A stretch of 64,000 bases of DNA, from NCBI RefSeq assembly GCF_023272795.1, contig NZ_CP096829.1, forward strand, positions 4,960,001-5,024,000, read 5' to 3'. The stretch is from Flavobacterium humidisoli (GTDB lineage: Bacteria > Bacteroidota > Bacteroidia > Flavobacteriales > Flavobacteriaceae). Both the position numbers and the translations under genes were made by a program. The first letter of the stretch is position 1; every line of letters begins with the position of its first letter. Shown one piece after another: positions 8,297 to 16,259 of the stretch. The notes under the pieces were generated by a model that saw nothing but the letters and a program-made list of their open reading frames with translations, was not told the origin of the DNA and made no database searches.

Positions 8297-10081
8297 ATGA
8301 TAAAAAAATATTTCAGACGACTTGAAAGTATAATTGCTTTGGCTCAATCTTTAATGACACCCAAACAATTTCTGTTTTTATCTAGTGTTTTAACTGGAAT
8401 ATCATGTGCCTTTGCGGTAATTATCCTGAAAACATTCGCACACAGCGTTTTTTCTTTTGCAACTTACATCAACGGAATTCTAAAATTAAGTTTCATCAAT
8501 AGTATTTTGCCTATTATTGGTATAACACTAACTGTTTTTGTAGTAAACAAAGTCCTTAACGGAAGTATACAAAAGGGAACTTCACAGATACTTTATGCTG
8601 TTGCTAAAAAAGCAAGCATTATTCCAAAAAAACAGATGTATGCCCAGATTGTTACCAGTTCGTTAACGGTTGGTCTTGGAGGTTCTGCTGGTTTAGAGAG
8701 TCCGATTGTAATTACAGGAGCCGCTTTTGGTTCTAATTTTGCTCAAAACTATAAGTTACAATACAAAGACAGAACACTTTTAATTGGCTGTGGCGTTGCC
8801 GCCGGAATCGCTGCCGCATTTAATGCACCCATTGCAGGAGTCCTTTTTGCTATTGAAGTCCTATTGGTAGATGTTAGTATTTCTGCTTTTACCCCTATTA
8901 TGATTTCTGCTGCAACAGGCGCCTTGGTTTCTGCAATTGTTTTGGACGAGAGCATTTTATTGAGCTTCAAAAAACAAGAAACATTCGATTACCATAATAT
9001 TCCATTTTACGTTCTTTTAGGAGTTCTAACTGGATTGGTCGCTATTTATTACTCGAGAAATTTCCAAAAAGTAGAGCATTATTTTGCCAAACAGCAAATT
9101 AATCCATATAAAAAAGCTTTGATCGGTTCATCGTTATTGGCTTTATTAATTTTTATTTTTCCAACACTATTTGGTGAAGGTTACGAAAGCATTAAAACAT
9201 TATCTGATGCAGATCCTGGACTTTTATTAGATAATACTTTATTTGCCGATTTTAGAAATAATCAATGGGTTTTACTTTTATTTGTTGGAGCAACAGCAAT
9301 GGTTAAAGTTTTTGCTTCTGGATTAACCATTGGCAGCGGTGGTAATGGAGGAAACTTTGCTCCATCTCTTTTTTTAGGATCTTATTTGGGCTATTTCTTT
9401 TCTAAATTGGTTACTCTGATTGGCTTATCTAAACTTCCTATCAGTAATTTTACAATGGTCGGAATGGCCGGAATTCTAAGCGGTTTATTTCATGCTCCTC
9501 TTACTGCTATTTTCTTAATCGCAGAAATTACTGGGGGCTACGGACTAATGATTCCGCTTATGATTGTTTCTTCAATCAGTTTTGCTATTTCTAAGCGTTA
9601 CGAAAAGTATTCGCTTGACGTAAAAGGATTAGCTAAAAAAGGACATGCTTTTACGAGCAATAAAGATTCTAATATTTTATCCACTTTAGAAATTGACACT
9701 ATCATTCAGTGCGATTACCTAACTGTTCATCCAGATGAAAACCTAAGCAAATTAGTAGACCTGATTTCACATTCTAATCAAGTTGTTTTTGCGGTTGTCA
9801 ATAATGATAAAGATTTGGTTGGAGTGGTTCATTTTAATGATATTCGAGAAATTATATTTAACTCTTACCGTGTAAAATATACTTTCATTAGAGATGTAAT
9901 GAAAGCGCCTTCTGCTACAATTTCTACACTTGACAGCATGGAAATTGTAATGCGCAAATTTGAAACCTCAAAATCTGCTTTTCTTCCTGTTCTACGAGAT
10001 GGAAAATATCACGGATTTATTTCCAAATCAATAGCGCTTGAAGCTTACCGAACAAAACTTCGTTCTATGACGATTGAATAG
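8297..10081 (+). CDS. ClC-family chloride channel or transporter with CBS pair
   Basis: A 594-residue ClC family protein. The channel domain (about residues 1-430) has the ion-pathway motifs GGSAGLESPIV, GAAFGSNFAQ and GGNGGNFAPSLFLG, and ends with GMAGILSGLFHAPLTAIFLIAE. The proton-relay glutamate typical of exchangers is matched by Glu in GLESP. Two CBS domains occupy about residues 475-594 and probably bind adenine nucleotides to gate transport. A TAATTTTG -7-type box lies at 8264-8271, 26 nt ahead of ATG. Whether it is a channel or a H+/Cl- exchanger is undecided. Confidence 0.92.
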   Translation: MIKKYFRRLESIIALAQSLMTPKQFLFLSSVLTGISCAFAVIILKTFAHSVFSFATYINGILKLSFINSILPIIGITLTVFVVNKVLNGSIQKGTSQILYAVAKKASIIPKKQMYAQIVTSSLTVGLGGSAGLESPIVITGAAFGSNFAQNYKLQYKDRTLLIGCGVAAGIAAAFNAPIAGVLFAIEVLLVDVSISAFTPIMISAATGALVSAIVLDESILLSFKKQETFDYHNIPFYVLLGVLTGLVAIYYSRNFQKVEHYFAKQQINPYKKALIGSSLLALLIFIFPTLFGEGYESIKTLSDADPGLLLDNTLFADFRNNQWVLLLFVGATAMVKVFASGLTIGSGGNGGNFAPSLFLGSYLGYFFSKLVTLIGLSKLPISNFTMVGMAGILSGLFHAPLTAIFLIAEITGGYGLMIPLMIVSSISFAISKRYEKYSLDVKGLAKKGHAFTSNKDSNILSTLEIDTIIQCDYLTVHPDENLSKLVDLISHSNQVVFAVVNNDKDLVGVVHFNDIREIIFNSYRVKYTFIRDVMKAPSATISTLDSMEIVMRKFETSKSAFLPVLRDGKYHGFISKSIALEAYRTKLRSMTIE

Positions 10082-10082
10082 T

Positions 10083-10137
10083 CTTAATATCGGATACGTT
10101 AAAAATTTTATTTATCCGATATTAAGAAGTACCTTTG
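10083..10137 (+). promoter_or_regulatory. Perfect 14-bp inverted repeat and -7 box upstream of fic
   Basis: CTTAATATCGGATA (10083-10096) and its exact reverse complement TATCCGATATTAAG (10113-10126) flank a 16-nt spacer. A Bacteroidota-type -7 element TACCTTTG follows at 10130-10137, 8 nt before the Fic ATG, so any transcript would have almost no leader. The repeat has no T-tract and ends just upstream of the -7 box, which fits an operator better than a terminator for the ClC gene. The regulator is inferred to be the Fic protein itself (C-terminal helix-turn-helix). Confidence 0.55.
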
Positions 10138-10144
10138 TAGGATT

Positions 10145-11098
10145 ATGTGGAACATAGACCTAACATACAGAGAAGAATTTCAATCAACTTTTAATCGGTT
10201 GTACCAAAAAAGGCAGGAACTGCAAAACAGCAGACCATTGCCTAATATTGCTTTGAATAAAATACGAGAAAGTCTTTCTCTAGAATGGACTTATAACTCA
10301 AATAGCATCGAAGGGAATACACTTAGTTTGAGAGAAACCCAAATGGTTATTCAAGAAGGAATTACCATTAAAGGCAAATCGCTACGTGAACATTTTGAAA
10401 CCCATAATCATGACAAAGCTATTGATTACCTCTACTCTATTGTAGACGAAAATTACAAGCTCAGAAGTATAGATATTCTCTCTATTCATGGTTTGGTCAT
10501 GCGTTCTATAGAAGAAGATTTTGCAGGCAGAATTCGTAACGGAGGAGTTCGAATTTCAGGAGCCAATTTTATGCCTCCAAACGCTAATAAAGTCTCTGAT
10601 TATCTCGACGAATTGATCGAGTTTATCAATACAAATCCGTTAGGTTTAAACGATATTGAACTTGCAACAATTTACCATCACAAACTAGTCTGGATTCATC
10701 CTTTCTTCGATGGAAATGGGCGAACGGTTCGACTAAGCATGAATTTACTATTAATGCGCTGTGGCTTTCCGCCGGCCATCATTCTAAAAAATGATTGCAA
10801 GAAATACTATGAAGCACTTAATCAAGCCAACAATGGCAATTATCAGAAACTTGCTCTTTTAATGTGTCAAGCACTGGAACGAACATTAAATATTTATCTA
10901 GGTGCAATGCCAGGAAGCAATTATGATTATCAATCGATCCAAAATATAGTTAGCGAACCTGATACGCCTTACGGCCAAGAATATGTTAGCTTACTGGCCA
11001 GAACAGGAAAAATTGATGCTTATAAAGAAGGCCGAAATTGGTACACCACCAGAGAAGCCATAGAAAACTATATGGCAACCCGAAAAAGAAAGCGCTAG
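10145..11098 (+). CDS. Fic family protein with inhibitory motif and C-terminal DNA-binding domain
   Basis: A 317-residue class II Fic protein, a predicted AMP-transferase that adds AMP to hydroxyl side chains. The catalytic motif HPFFDGNGRTVR (His185) is complete. The N-terminal autoinhibitory helix has the (S/T)xxxE(G/N) pattern in SNSIEGN at about residues 52-58, so activity should be held off until relieved. The last about 50 residues (EYVSLLARTGKIDAYKEGRN, then WYTTREAIENYM) resemble an excisionase/MerR-like helix-turn-helix and end in a basic tail. No antitoxin partner lies beside it, as expected for self-inhibited class II. A palindrome at its promoter suggests autoregulation. Its stop codon lies inside its terminator hairpin. 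Confidence 0.93.
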   Translation: MWNIDLTYREEFQSTFNRLYQKRQELQNSRPLPNIALNKIRESLSLEWTYNSNSIEGNTLSLRETQMVIQEGITIKGKSLREHFETHNHDKAIDYLYSIVDENYKLRSIDILSIHGLVMRSIEEDFAGRIRNGGVRISGANFMPPNANKVSDYLDELIEFINTNPLGLNDIELATIYHHKLVWIHPFFDGNGRTVRLSMNLLLMRCGFPPAIILKNDCKKYYEALNQANNGNYQKLALLMCQALERTLNIYLGAMPGSNYDYQSIQNIVSEPDTPYGQEYVSLLARTGKIDAYKEGRNWYTTREAIENYMATRKRKR

Positions 11099-11118
11099 TT
11101 TTAAACTAGCGTTTTTTT
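11093..11118 (+). terminator. Terminator overlapping the fic stop codon
   Basis: CGCTAGTT (11093-11100) pairs with AACTAGCG (11105-11112) and is followed by a run of T. The TAG stop of fic (11096-11098) is part of the stem. Confidence 0.8.
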
Positions 11119-11200
11119 GTTACTAATTGTAACATAAAGTTTTGCTATCGAGCACTAAAAGAACAAATCAAAGTGGTAACTTTGCGTTTTGCTCAAAATT

Positions 11201-14032
11201 ATGTTAGACAAAGACAATACTATTGAAGTTCTTGGTGCAAGAGTTCACAATCTAAAAAATATCGACATATCTATTCCGCGTGAAAAACTGGTTGTAATTA
11301 CTGGTTTATCGGGTTCGGGGAAATCTTCTTTGGCATTTGATACTATTTATGCCGAAGGACAGCGTCGTTACGTTGAAACTTTTTCTGCCTACGCGAGGCA
11401 ATTTCTTGGCGGATTGGAACGTCCTGACGTGGATAAAATCGACGGGCTTTCTCCTGTAATTGCGATTGAACAAAAAACGACGAGTAAGAGTCCGCGTTCT
11501 ACAGTTGGAACAATTACTGAAATTTACGATTTCTTAAGGCTTTTGTACGCTCGTGGTGCTGATGCCTACAGTTATAATACAGGTGAAAAAATGGTTTCGT
11601 ATTCTGATGAGCAGATTAAAGATTTGATTATTCAGGACTACAACGGAAAACGCATCAATATTTTAGCACCGGTTATTAAAGCCAGAAAAGGACATTATGC
11701 CGAATTGTTCCAGCAGATTACCAAACAAGGATTTTTAAAAGTTCGTGTAAACGGAGAAGTTCAAGATCTTGTGGCAGGAATGAAATTGGATCGTTACAAA
11801 ACGCACGATATTGAGATTGTGGTAGACAGAATGGTGATCGAGGACAATCCTGACACACAAAAAAGACTTGCAGAAAGCATTAATACCGCGATGCATCATG
11901 GTGAAGATGTCTTGATGATTTTAGATCAAGATTCTAATGAAGTGCGTTATTTCAGTAGAAATTTAATGTGTCCTTCAACAGGAATATCGTACCAGAATCC
12001 AGAACCAAATTTATTTTCGTTCAACTCTCCAAAAGGAGCTTGCCCGCATTGTAATGGATTGGGAACTGTTCATGAAATCAATGTTAAGAAGATTATTCCA
12101 AATCCGAAATTATCTATAAAAGCAGGTGGTTTTGCTCCACTTGGCGAATACAAATCTTCTTGGATTTTCAAACAATTGGAAACCATTGGAGAAAAATTCG
12201 GATTTAAAATTACCGATGCAATTGAGAAAATCCCTGAAGAAGCAATGCAAATGATTTTGTATGGCGGAAAAGATAAATTTTCTATCAATTCTAAAGATCT
12301 TGGCGTAACGAGAGAATATAAAATCGATTTTGAAGGAATTTCTAATTTCATCAAAAATCAATATGACGAAAGCACTACAACCAGCATAAAACGCTGGGCA
12401 AAAGATTTTATGGACGAAGTTAACTGTCCTGTTTGCGACGGTTCACGTCTTAAAAAAGAAGCTTTGTTTTTTAGAGTAAATGAAAAAAATATCACCGAGC
12501 TGTGTGATATGGATATTTCAGATTTAACAGCTTGGTTTCAAGATCTAAATAGTCATTTGACTGACAAACAGCTTTTAATTGCTTCTGAAGTTGTAAAAGA
12601 AATCAAAGACCGATTGAACTTCCTGATGAATGTTGGTTTGAATTATTTGGCTTTAAGCCGAAGTTCAAAATCGCTTTCCGGCGGTGAGGCACAGCGTATT
12701 CGTTTGGCAACACAAATTGGCTCACAGTTGGTTGGTGTTTTATATATTTTGGACGAACCAAGTATTGGTTTACACCAAAGAGATAACGAAAAATTGATTC
12801 ATTCTTTGGAACAATTACGCGATATTGGAAACTCGGTTATTGTGGTTGAACATGATAAAGACATGATCGAAACAGCTGATTATGTCATTGATATTGGGCC
12901 TAAAGCAGGTAAATATGGAGGAGAAATCATCAGCATTGGAACTCCAAAAGAAACTTTGGCATCGGATACTATTACCGCTCAATATCTGAATGGTAAAATG
13001 AAATTTGAGATTCCGAAGAAAAGAAGAAAAGGAAATGGCAAATTTTTAAAACTGACAGGAGCAACTGGAAATAACCTGAAAAATGTTTCTATTGAAATAC
13101 CTTTAGGTCAATTAACCTGTGTGACGGGAGTTTCAGGAAGCGGTAAATCGACTTTGATTAATGAAACGCTGTATCCAATTTTAAATGCCTATTATTTCAA
13201 TGGCGTTAAAAAACCGCAACCTTACAAAAAGATTGAAGGTTTAGAACATATTGATAAAGTAATTGATATCGACCAAAGTCCGATTGGTAGAACACCGCGT
13301 TCAAATCCAGCGACTTATACGGAAGTTTTTACAGAAATTAGAAATTTGTTTACCATGACTTCTGAAAGTATGATTCGTGGTTACAAAGCGGGACGTTTTA
13401 GCTTTAACGTAAAAGGTGGACGTTGCGAAACTTGTGAGGGTTCTGGCGTAAGAACAATTGAAATGAACTTTTTACCAGACGTTTACGTAGAATGCGAAAC
13501 GTGTCAGGGAAAACGTTTCAACAGAGAAACTTTAGAAATTCGATACAAAGGAAAATCTATTTCGGATGTTTTGGATATGACGGTTGATGAAGCGGTTCCG
13601 TTTTTTGAAAATATTCCGAAAATTTACAGAAAAATCAAAACCATTCAAGATGTTGGTTTAGGTTATATTACCCTTGGACAACAAAGTACAACGCTTTCTG
13701 GCGGTGAAGCACAACGTATTAAACTGGCGGGAGAATTATCTAAAAAAGATACTGGAAATACATTTTATATCCTTGACGAACCTACAACGGGATTACACTT
13801 TGAAGACATCCGTGTTTTAATGGAAGTAATTAACAAACTGGTTGATAAAGGAAACACCATTCTTGTGATCGAACATAATATGGACGTTATCAAACTTGCT
13901 GATTATATTATCGATATTGGCCCTGAAGGCGGAAAAGGCGGCGGACAATTGGTTGCTAAAGGAACTCCAGAGGAAGTAGCTCAGAATAAAAAGAGTTATA
14001 CTGCTAAGTTTTTGAAGAAAGAATTGGAGTAA
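11201..14032 (+). CDS. uvrA: Excinuclease ABC subunit A
   Basis: A 943-residue UvrA, the damage-recognition ATPase of nucleotide excision repair. Two ABC modules are visible: the first with Walker A GLSGSGKSSLAFDT and signature SLSGGEAQRIRLA, the second with GVSGSGKSTLINET and TLSGGEAQRIKLA. Zinc-module cysteines occur in CPHCNGLG, CPVCDGS, CETCEGSG and CETCQGKRF. The start at ATG 11201 replaces an in-frame TTG at 11189. A TAACTTTG box lies at 11177-11184. The MORN lipoprotein follows 24 bp after its stop, which may be readthrough transcription rather than a functional link. Confidence 0.97.
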   Translation: MLDKDNTIEVLGARVHNLKNIDISIPREKLVVITGLSGSGKSSLAFDTIYAEGQRRYVETFSAYARQFLGGLERPDVDKIDGLSPVIAIEQKTTSKSPRSTVGTITEIYDFLRLLYARGADAYSYNTGEKMVSYSDEQIKDLIIQDYNGKRINILAPVIKARKGHYAELFQQITKQGFLKVRVNGEVQDLVAGMKLDRYKTHDIEIVVDRMVIEDNPDTQKRLAESINTAMHHGEDVLMILDQDSNEVRYFSRNLMCPSTGISYQNPEPNLFSFNSPKGACPHCNGLGTVHEINVKKIIPNPKLSIKAGGFAPLGEYKSSWIFKQLETIGEKFGFKITDAIEKIPEEAMQMILYGGKDKFSINSKDLGVTREYKIDFEGISNFIKNQYDESTTTSIKRWAKDFMDEVNCPVCDGSRLKKEALFFRVNEKNITELCDMDISDLTAWFQDLNSHLTDKQLLIASEVVKEIKDRLNFLMNVGLNYLALSRSSKSLSGGEAQRIRLATQIGSQLVGVLYILDEPSIGLHQRDNEKLIHSLEQLRDIGNSVIVVEHDKDMIETADYVIDIGPKAGKYGGEIISIGTPKETLASDTITAQYLNGKMKFEIPKKRRKGNGKFLKLTGATGNNLKNVSIEIPLGQLTCVTGVSGSGKSTLINETLYPILNAYYFNGVKKPQPYKKIEGLEHIDKVIDIDQSPIGRTPRSNPATYTEVFTEIRNLFTMTSESMIRGYKAGRFSFNVKGGRCETCEGSGVRTIEMNFLPDVYVECETCQGKRFNRETLEIRYKGKSISDVLDMTVDEAVPFFENIPKIYRKIKTIQDVGLGYITLGQQSTTLSGGEAQRIKLAGELSKKDTGNTFYILDEPTTGLHFEDIRVLMEVINKLVDKGNTILVIEHNMDVIKLADYIIDIGPEGGKGGGQLVAKGTPEEVAQNKKSYTAKFLKKELE

Positions 14033-14056
14033 GAATTAGACACCCAATACATCAAT

Positions 14057-14923
14057 ATGAAAAAAAATATAGTTATAATTTTCTTCCTGATATTTACATT
14101 GATCTCTTGTAATAAAAAAACTGTCATTGATAAAGAAATAGAAAGTTTAGAAATCAGACCTACGAATTTTACTAATATAGATACGGTATTTTATAAAAAT
14201 CATAACATAAAATCTTTACGATTAATCACAACGCCAACTGAATATATCGATATATCTTTTTATGAGACTGGAAAGAAAAAATCAATTGGTCCTGTAAAAA
14301 ATCATCAATGTCACGACAAATACATTGATTGGTATGAAAATGGTAAACTTAAATGGACAAGAGAGTACAATTACGGAAATCAAATTGGAAAAAGCATTGA
14401 ATATTATGAAAATGGAAATTTTAAACAGCAATTTGATAATACAACAAATGAATCAACAACTTATTGGATAAATGGTAAGCCAAAATTAAAATTTATCGAA
14501 AATGGCTCGCATTATTATTTTTATCAGAGCGGCAGTTTAAAAGAAAAATTCGACCCAATTAATAAAGACGAATACTTCGTTAAATACTATGATGAAAACG
14601 GAGAAATTAAGTTTTCAGGAAAATACATACACAATTTATTATACAAGGAAAATAAAAAATTCGAAGGAAAAATAATTTGCTATTTCAAGAATGGTAAAAT
14701 ATCACATTTTGAAGAGGTTCTTGATGGAATTCCAGTTGGCAAATTCTATAGTTATTATGGAAATGGAATTTTAAAATTTGAAAGTAAAGTCGAAAATGGA
14801 AAAGAGCTTTACCACAAACAATATTACGAAAATGGAAAAATCTATTTTATCCGAGATGCTATCAAAAATACATTTACGCAATGGGATGAGAATGGAAAAA
14901 AAATAGAAGAAAACCTAGATTAA
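14057..14923 (+). CDS. MORN-variant repeat lipoprotein
   Basis: A 288-residue predicted lipoprotein: the N-terminal signal ends in the lipobox LISC, giving an acylated Cys near residue 18. The rest is a series of short Y-[YN]-E-N-G-K-x-[KW] units (for example WYENGKLKW, YYENGNFKQ, YWINGKPK, YYDENGEIK, YFKNGKIS, YYENGKIY), the MORN_2 type repeat seen in Bacteroidota surface lipoproteins and in proteins often labelled YwqK-like antitoxins. There is no toxin gene beside it. It probably faces the periplasm or outer membrane; function is unknown. Confidence 0.8.
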   Translation: MKKNIVIIFFLIFTLISCNKKTVIDKEIESLEIRPTNFTNIDTVFYKNHNIKSLRLITTPTEYIDISFYETGKKKSIGPVKNHQCHDKYIDWYENGKLKWTREYNYGNQIGKSIEYYENGNFKQQFDNTTNESTTYWINGKPKLKFIENGSHYYFYQSGSLKEKFDPINKDEYFVKYYDENGEIKFSGKYIHNLLYKENKKFEGKIICYFKNGKISHFEEVLDGIPVGKFYSYYGNGILKFESKVENGKELYHKQYYENGKIYFIRDAIKNTFTQWDENGKKIEENLD

Positions 14924-15180
14924 ATTGTAACGTCAATTAGTTAAGTTATTGTACAATTTTCTTGGATTCTTATAATAATTTAAAGAAAATCACTTGATCC
15001 AATCACTTGATAATGAATCAAAAAACCGAATTTGATTATTATCGCAACATTACTTTTGGATTATAATTCCTGTTTTTTATAACAATTCTAGAAAAAAGCG
15101 TTAATTTAGTGTCCGCTTTTTCTAAAAAACTCAAGCTTTTTAAAGAAAAAATGTTTCAATTAAACCAAATGTTTATATGA
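14924..15180. other. Intergenic region, AT-rich
   Basis: This first part of the 420-bp gap before the LOG gene has no coding frame I trust. It contains a short direct repeat, AATCACTTGAT at about 14990 and 15003 (13-bp spacing), of unknown meaning. The structured element starting near 15183 is listed separately. Confidence 0.45.
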
Positions 15181-15182
15181 AA

Positions 15183-15275
15183 CCAGCTGCCCTAGCCCTG
15201 ATGGGAGCGGCATCCTTTTGTGCCGGGGCTCGGCACAAAAGATATAGCGGACAGCAGGAAACAGCTCCTTCTTCC
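15183..15275 (+). ncRNA. Probable Flavo-1 structured RNA
   Basis: A compact GC-rich island in an AT-rich gap. Its core is a perfect 11-bp hairpin, CTTTTGTGCCG (15215-15225) with CGGCACAAAAG (15231-15241) and loop GGGCT. It is closed by GGAGC (15204-15208) pairing with GCTCC (15264-15268), with conserved-looking single-stranded pieces CCCTAGCCCTGATGG and GATATAGCGGACAGC. From memory this matches the Flavo-1 RNA motif common in flavobacterial intergenic regions, whose function is not known. Strand is assigned from the CCCTGATGG...GCTCC orientation. It lies upstream of the LOG-family gene. Confidence 0.62.
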
Positions 15276-15343
15276 GAGTATGCTCAGGATGGCAATTACA
15301 GGGACAAAAAACATAAATAAAATAATAAATTAAAATACCTAAA

Positions 15344-16072
15344 ATGAGATTAGAAGATTTTGATAATGATGAAGATAAAGTAATTCAGGATCGTTTGAAA
15401 CAAAGAACGTGGAATGAAATTAAAACCAATGACAGCTGGGCAATTTTTAAGATTATGTCTGAGTTTGTAAATGGTTACGAAGCAATGGGGCGTATTGGCC
15501 CTTGTGTTTCTATTTTTGGATCGGCAAGAACAAAACCAGAGGATAAGTACTATCAATTGGCAGAAAAAATCGCTTATAAAATCAGTAAAGCAGGTTACGG
15601 TGTGATTACAGGAGGTGGTCCCGGAATTATGGAAGCTGGAAATAAAGGCGCGCATTTGGGCGGAGGAATTTCGGTTGGTTTAAATATCGAGCTTCCGTTT
15701 GAGCAGCATTTTAACCCTTATATTGATCATGATAAAAACTTGAATTTCGACTATTTCTTTGTGAGAAAAGTAATGTTCGTAAAATATTCGCAAGGTTTTG
15801 TGGTGATGCCAGGTGGTTTTGGAACTTTAGACGAAATGTTTGAAGCTATCACTTTGATTCAGACTAAGAAAATTGGAAAATTCCCGATTATTTTGGTTGG
15901 AGTTGAATTCTGGTCTGGCTTAATTGAATGGGTCAAAACTGTTTTGGTTGAAAAAATGCATACGGTAAGCCCAGAAGATTTGAATTTATTTAAAATTGTA
16001 GACACTGAAGATGAAGTTGTAGAGGCATTGGATAAATTCTACAAAAAGTACGATTTAAGCCCGAATTTCTAA
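15344..16072 (+). CDS. LOG-family Rossmann-fold protein (TIGR00730)
   Basis: A 242-residue member of the LOG family, once misnamed lysine decarboxylase. Characterised members are cytokinin riboside 5'-monophosphate phosphoribohydrolases or related nucleotide 5'-monophosphate nucleosidases. The defining motif PGGFGTLDE is present at about residue 154, with ITGGGPGIMEAGNKGAHLGG upstream forming the nucleotide-binding loop and FVRKVMFVKYS between them. It stands alone between a structured RNA element and a terminator; its natural substrate here is unknown. Confidence 0.9.
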   Translation: MRLEDFDNDEDKVIQDRLKQRTWNEIKTNDSWAIFKIMSEFVNGYEAMGRIGPCVSIFGSARTKPEDKYYQLAEKIAYKISKAGYGVITGGGPGIMEAGNKGAHLGGGISVGLNIELPFEQHFNPYIDHDKNLNFDYFFVRKVMFVKYSQGFVVMPGGFGTLDEMFEAITLIQTKKIGKFPIILVGVEFWSGLIEWVKTVLVEKMHTVSPEDLNLFKIVDTEDEVVEALDKFYKKYDLSPNF

Positions 16073-16156
16073 ATTTAATTTTCATATGCGAGATTGCATT
16101 TCGCTGTGAACATCATACTATTTATCGTTAAATTACGTAAAGTATCGTAAAAATTG

Positions 16157-16186
16157 AAAGCTGTTTTTTTAAACAGCTTTTTTTAT
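16157..16186 (+). terminator. Terminator after LOG gene
   Basis: AAAGCTGTTT and AAACAGCTTT separated by a four-T loop, followed by a T-tract, 85 bp after the LOG stop codon. Confidence 0.8.
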
Positions 16187-16259
16187 ACTATTTTTACAAA
16201 AATCCGAAACCGCAATATGTCCGTAATTTAAGTATGTCTGATAATTTTTAAGCCACTAT

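Noticed and set aside
14057..14923. Antitoxin (YwqK-like) annotation for the MORN lipoprotein
   Set aside because: The lipobox makes it an envelope protein and no toxin gene is adjacent.
14988..15013. Short direct repeat AATCACTTGAT
   Set aside because: Only two copies in AT-rich sequence with no promoter context; likely chance.
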